A DNA stretch of 33,292 nucleotides from Kamptonema sp. UHCC 0994. GTDB lineage: Bacteria > Cyanobacteriota > Cyanobacteriia > Cyanobacteriales > Microcoleaceae. Of the stretch, positions 30,665 to 33,292 are shown in pieces (the stretch's first letter is position 1; every line of letters starts with the position of its first letter). Below the pieces are notes generated by a model. It was given only the letters and a program-made list of their open reading frames with translations, had not been told where the DNA came from and searched no databases. The stretch is taken from contig NZ_JARFTR010000100.1 in assembly GCF_029167235.1 (NCBI RefSeq), positions 1-33,292 of the forward strand. The letters are read 5' to 3'. The position numbers were made by a program, and so were the translations under genes.

Positions 30665-30859
30665 ATGGAAATCAAACTCAACGTTCCCTCAATAGTTTGT
30701 TCTGGCTGCGGCGACACGATTACCAAAGCCATCAAAACTGTAGAATCCGAAGCTAATGTCAATGTCGATGTAGCAGCTAAGACTGTCACCATAGAAACCA
30801 AAGCCTCAGAAGAATCAATCAAGCAGGCAATTTCGGCTACAGGTCACACTGTTGCATAA
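30665..30859 (+). CDS. HMA-domain metallochaperone (copper chaperone-like)
   Basis: A 64-aa ferredoxin-like heavy-metal-associated domain. The metal site is VCSGCGDT (Cys12, Cys15), followed by the beta-alpha-beta pattern ANVNVDVAAKTVTIET and the closing TGHTVA. In cyanobacteria such proteins carry Cu(I) to P-type ATPases. It lies beside, and converges on, the metal-sensing repressor gene, forming a small metal-handling cluster with the metallothionein. Metal specificity cannot be fixed from sequence. Confidence 0.9.
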   Translation: MEIKLNVPSIVCSGCGDTITKAIKTVESEANVNVDVAAKTVTIETKASEESIKQAISATGHTVA

Positions 30860-30867
30860 AGGCTAAA

Positions 30868-30910
30868 AGATGAAGGATTAAATCTCTCTTTACCCATTGA
30901 TCCTTCATCT
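30868..30910 (+). terminator. Long hairpin after the HMA gene
   Basis: AGATGAAGGAT (30868-30878) pairs over 11 bp with ATCCTTCATCT (30900-30910) around a T-rich 21-nt loop. No T-run follows. Confidence 0.5.
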
Positions 30911-30919
30911 AAACTAATG

Positions 30920-30966
30920 CCAATTAGCAATTAGCAATTAGCAATTAGCAATTAGCAATTAGCAAT
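30920..30966. repeat. Tandem TAGCAAT heptamers
   Basis: About six and a half copies of TAGCAAT between the converging HMA and repressor genes. Confidence 0.9.
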
Positions 30967-30967
30967 T

Positions 30968-31378
30968 TTAACCTTCCTCATCTAAGTGTTCGGCAACTGC
31001 TCTATAAAGTTCCAAAACATGGCGATCGAGAAGGCGATAAAAAACTTGCCGTCCCTGCTTCCGGTAACTCACCAGCCGCAACGCCCGCAACGCCCGTAAC
31101 TGGTGGGAGACTGCCGATTCACTCATCTCTAACGTCGCTGCTAAGTCACAGACGCAGAGCTCTTGAGCAGCTAAAACTGATAGCAACCGCAAACGGTTTG
31201 CATCCCCTAAAAGGCTGAAAAACTCAGCCATTCGCTGAGCTTTCTGGGAATTTAGAACTTGGGTTTGGATGCCTTGTACGCGATCGCTATCAACTACATG
31301 GGGCGAATCGCAGGTTGGAGTATCGGTTTTTTCAATAGCCTGGGCCACAGCCCCATTCACAGCAGATTTAGGCAGCAT
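30968..31378 (-). CDS. SmtB/BxmR-type ArsR-family metal-sensing repressor
   Basis: A 136-aa winged-helix repressor that releases DNA on binding metal. The wHTH core is GDANRLRLLSVLAAQELCVCD, LAATLEMSESAVSHQLRAL, RLVSYRKQGRQVFYRL. Both known metal sites can be built: alpha3N from Cys75 and Cys77 (ELCVCD) with N-terminal Cys23, and alpha5 from Asp118, His120, His131 and Glu134. Having both resembles BxmR of Oscillatoria, which responds to Cu, Ag, Zn and Cd. ATG 31378 is used; TTG 31387 is upstream. It is divergent from the metallothionein gene, with an operator between them. Confidence 0.92.
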   Translation of the reverse strand: MLPKSAVNGAVAQAIEKTDTPTCDSPHVVDSDRVQGIQTQVLNSQKAQRMAEFFSLLGDANRLRLLSVLAAQELCVCDLAATLEMSESAVSHQLRALRALRLVSYRKQGRQVFYRLLDRHVLELYRAVAEHLDEEG

Positions 31379-31463
31379 TATATACAAATTTTTTTAGGAT
31401 CTGATTATCATTCTACCTTGGATCGCCCTCTGACCGAAATTGTAACAGTTCCTTCACATTCCC

Positions 31464-31494
31464 TTGACATATATCTGAATGTATGTTCAGATAT
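31464..31494 (+). promoter_or_regulatory. Metallothionein promoter with SmtB-type operator
   Basis: TTGACA (31464-31469) is followed by the inverted repeat ATATCTGAA-N6-TTCAGATAT (31471-31494), which fills the spacer and runs into the -10 area. Its TGAA...TTCA half-sites and spacing match operators of the SmtB family. The adjoining repressor probably binds here. Confidence 0.78.
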
Positions 31495-31527
31495 CAATAG
31501 CGACTTAGAAATTTACTCAAAAAAGCC

Positions 31528-31695
31528 ATGACTACCGTAACCCAGATGAAATGTGCCTGTTCTTCTTGCCTGTGCGTCGTTACACTCACCGAAGCCATCG
31601 AAAAAAGCGGTCAATACTACTGCTCGAATGCCTGTGCGGAGGGTCATCCCAATGGCACTGGCTGTGGACACACAGGCTGTGGATGCCACAACTAG
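31528..31695 (+). CDS. Metallothionein (SmtA/BmtA type)
   Basis: A 55-aa metal-binding protein. MTTVTQMKCACSSCLCVVTL opens it, and nine cysteines lie at 9, 11, 14, 16, 32, 36, 46, 51 and 53, the order seen in SmtA (which has the last three one residue later). The middle YYCSNACAEGH is the zinc-finger-like part with the inert site, and His40, His48 and His54 could also ligate. It should buffer Zn, Cd or Cu in the cytosol. It is divergent from the repressor gene with the operator between. The gene is short and easily missed. Confidence 0.92.
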   Translation: MTTVTQMKCACSSCLCVVTLTEAIEKSGQYYCSNACAEGHPNGTGCGHTGCGCHN

Positions 31696-31747
31696 AGCGG
31701 GGAATTGACAAAAAGTTAAACGTAGATTATTAAATATGTCTATAGAG

Positions 31748-31771
31748 GGATGTGCTCGACGCATCCTTTGT
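31748..31771 (+). terminator. Terminator after the metallothionein gene
   Basis: GGATGTG (31748-31754) pairs with CGCATCC (31760-31766) through one G-T pair, then TTTGTTTTT. Confidence 0.6.
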
Positions 31772-32000
31772 TTTTGTGTTGTTTGATTAAATTTAGGTTA
31801 AGAGCATACTAAATAAAGGTTAAAATTATCCCGATCGAGATAGCTAAGCACAGCCTAAGAATGCGTAATAGCTATTTAATAAATCAATACAATGGAAGTG
31901 AGTTAACGCCGTGAGAACCAAACAAACTGATGCAGGACAAAGACGGTGCATTTTTACACAGGAAACGTAACGCAGGTTTTGATTCATTAAGGAGAGAATA

Positions 32001-32270
32001 ATGACTAAAGAGAGTGACCAGTTTTTACATCCCCGCAGCCGCTACTACGGTGACTTCACGCCAGAGAACTTGGCATTTAATGCAAATTTGCAGGAATTTG
32101 CTCAGAAAATAACCTACATCTGCTCTCTAGAAACTGGCGGAAAAATTAGCTCAGAAAAGGCTTACAAAGAAATTAAGGCGCTCTGGAAACAATTAAAGAA
32201 CTCTAAGAAAAATCTAGGAGTTGGCGAAAAACCTCCTCAGAGCGATGAGGGAAAATCGACTACCGAATAG
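32001..32270 (+). CDS. Small conserved-looking protein, unknown
   Basis: An 89-aa protein: FLHPRSRYYGDFTPENLAFN, ANLQEFAQKITYICSLETGG, KISSEKAYKEIKALWKQLKN, with a charged disordered tail. AAGGAGAGAATA gives a strong ribosome site. The HPRSRYYGDFTPENLAFN start is reminiscent of a cyanobacterial family of unknown function I cannot name with certainty. It is monocistronic, with a strong terminator after it. Confidence 0.72.
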   Translation: MTKESDQFLHPRSRYYGDFTPENLAFNANLQEFAQKITYICSLETGGKISSEKAYKEIKALWKQLKNSKKNLGVGEKPPQSDEGKSTTE

Positions 32271-32284
32271 AAAATAATAGAGTA

Positions 32285-32322
32285 AAAACCCCGTTAAGCA
32301 CAACAGCTAAAACGGGGTTTTT
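32285..32322 (+). terminator. Intrinsic terminator
   Basis: AAAACCCCGTT (32285-32295) pairs with AACGGGGTTTT (32311-32321), followed by T. It ends the small 89-aa gene. Confidence 0.85.
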
Positions 32323-32426
32323 CATGACCGAAAAAAGAAGAAAAAAGCAAAAAGCAAAAAGCCGGAAAAATCAATGGTTTCAGCAATTAAAAACGTTTAT
32401 TACGCCTTAATTATTAGTGATGCTAT

Positions 32427-33065
32427 CTACCGTCGCATATATCGAAAGGCAACATCAGTACCACCTCCAAGCCCATAGGCAATTTGGATATTGAGCTGCG
32501 CCATTGCTTCTAAATACCTGGCATTTTTGAGGACTCCAGCATCAACAGGCTCAAATCCAGCATCTTGGATTAACTGAGCAACAACTTCTTTTGCCTCTGG
32601 ATAATCTCCACAGTAGAATCCTGTGCCTTTATTCTCACCAAAAGTTTGTTTTCCAGGTGTCATCACTTCAGCAAAAATTGTGTTGAATGCTTTGACAACT
32701 TTTGCTCCTGGAATCATTTTTGCAATTTCTTCTGCTGATGAAGTTGTATGACCTAATGTGTTTGACATATAATCTGGAGCAAGGGGATTGGTGCAATCAA
32801 TTACAATTTTTCCACTCAAATCACCCAGTTCTCCAATTACATCCTGTGTGACATTGTTTGCCCAAGGCGTTGCAATAACAATGACATCAGCACCTACGAC
32901 AGCCTCAGCATAGGTCGTTCCTTGTGCATTTTCTCCCAAGGGTTCCGCGATCTCTTTCGCCTTGTTTGCGTCTCGCGAGCCCAAAACCACCTGATGGTTG
33001 GCTAGAACAAAGAGGTTGGCGAGGTTACTGCCAACATTACCACTGCCGATGACTGCAATTTTCAT
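32427..33065 (-). CDS. NADPH-dependent F420/NADP oxidoreductase-like protein
   Basis: A 212-aa Rossmann protein of the NADP oxidoreductase, coenzyme-F420-dependent family. MKIAVIGSGNVGSNLANLF is the dinucleotide motif, VVLGSRDANKAKE has Ser-Arg typical of NADPH selection, and VIVIATPW, KIVIDCTNPLAP and KVVKAFNTIFAEVM follow the family order, closing with LEAMAQLNIQIAYGLG. Cyanobacteria generally use another deazaflavin or none here, so the true hydride acceptor is unknown. ATG 33065 begins the motif and is preferred over TTG 33107. Confidence 0.87.
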   Translation of the reverse strand: MKIAVIGSGNVGSNLANLFVLANHQVVLGSRDANKAKEIAEPLGENAQGTTYAEAVVGADVIVIATPWANNVTQDVIGELGDLSGKIVIDCTNPLAPDYMSNTLGHTTSSAEEIAKMIPGAKVVKAFNTIFAEVMTPGKQTFGENKGTGFYCGDYPEAKEVVAQLIQDAGFEPVDAGVLKNARYLEAMAQLNIQIAYGLGGGTDVAFRYMRR

Positions 33066-33113
33066 CTGTGTTATCCCTGTATTGAATATATTTTGTGCGT
33101 CGCTCAAAATTAA

Positions 33114-33224
33114 TTATAGATTAACTTCTTCTGTATCTAAAATCACATTTAGCAATCGAGGGCTTGATAGTTGTTCTAAATATCCTTTTTGATTCGGAAT
33201 AGGCTTTGTTGTCTGCGATCGCAC
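33114..33224 (-). pseudogene. Short coding remnant near the window end
   Basis: The minus strand reads VRSQTTKPIPNQKGYLEQLS, SPRLLNVILDTEEVNL and TAA. GTG 33224 is in frame but the sequence looks like the C-terminus of a larger protein, cut off by the palindrome at 33248-33292. No family recognised. Confidence 0.25.
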
Positions 33225-33247
33225 TCCATCGAACTCACGTTAATTAC

Positions 33248-33292
33248 GTAACGCCGCCCTCTGGGCGGTAACAAACCGCCCAGAGGGCGGCG
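33248..33292. repeat. Large perfect hairpin, GTAACGCC family
   Basis: CGCCGCCCTCTGGGCGGT (33252-33269), AACAA loop, and its full 18-bp complement (33275-33292). The window ends at the last base of the stem. GTAA before it matches the outer ends of the relatives at 1-37 and 30547-30596. Confidence 0.85.

Noticed and set aside
31551-31733. Alternative plus frame across the metallothionein gene
   Set aside because: Out of phase with the nine-Cys frame at 31528-31695, which matches SmtA exactly in Cys order.

Overview
The window is chromosomal DNA from a cyanobacterium, probably a filamentous Oscillatoriales/Microcoleus-like species. The evidence is the photosystem I gene psaE, the NDH-1 gene ndhO, an SmtA-type metallothionein, many HIP1 octamers (GCGATCGC) and tandem heptamer repeats (TAGCAAT, CCAATTA, GGAAGAA). 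No rRNA, tRNA or CRISPR array was seen. Genus is an inference.

Layout. 0.1-3.2 kb: thermonuclease-like lipoprotein, a small exported protein, and a GT41 (HMW1C/OGT-like) glycosyltransferase. 3.5-9.8 kb: membrane histidine kinase, a relE-like toxin remnant, clpB, psaE with a long C-terminal tail, and fpg/mutM carrying translated microsatellite DNA. 10.03-17.32 kb: a 7,268-bp integrated element bounded by a perfect 22-bp direct repeat that ends on the ATG of ndhO. It carries a tyrosine integrase, a minus-strand block of small proteins of unknown role (one frameshifted, one pair split by an in-frame amber codon), a plus-strand block (DUF1064-like nuclease, P-loop ATPase, unknowns) and three copies of a 54-68 bp palindrome built from 12-bp repeats. 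HIP1 sites were not found inside it. 17.3-18.7 kb: ndhO and mdh.

18.7-25.4 kb is a defence or addiction island: a RelE-like toxin/antitoxin pair, a catalytic-looking long prokaryotic Argonaute in a 4-bp-overlap operon with a Cas4-like nuclease, an XRE repressor overlapping an ImmA/IrrE peptidase, a HigA-like antitoxin and a HEPN pair. Gene remnants lie between the modules.

25.4-33.3 kb returns to core genes: EF-G-like GTPase, GNAT acetyltransferase, an internally deleted DUF2887 gene, type I DAHP synthase, HMA metallochaperone, SmtB/BxmR-type repressor divergent from a 55-aa metallothionein, a conserved small protein and an F420/NADP-type oxidoreductase.

The most striking observation is the leader of the DAHP synthase gene (29263-29646). 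A good promoter is followed by two successive short ORFs packed with Trp, Phe and Tyr codons (9 of 19 and 8 of 20 residues). Each ends inside a candidate antiterminator arm, and each is followed by an intrinsic terminator. This reads as two ribosome-mediated attenuators in tandem controlling entry into aromatic amino acid synthesis. The second most notable feature is the small element at ndhO, which has cut ndhO off from its own promoter and placed an element-derived reading frame in frame with it.
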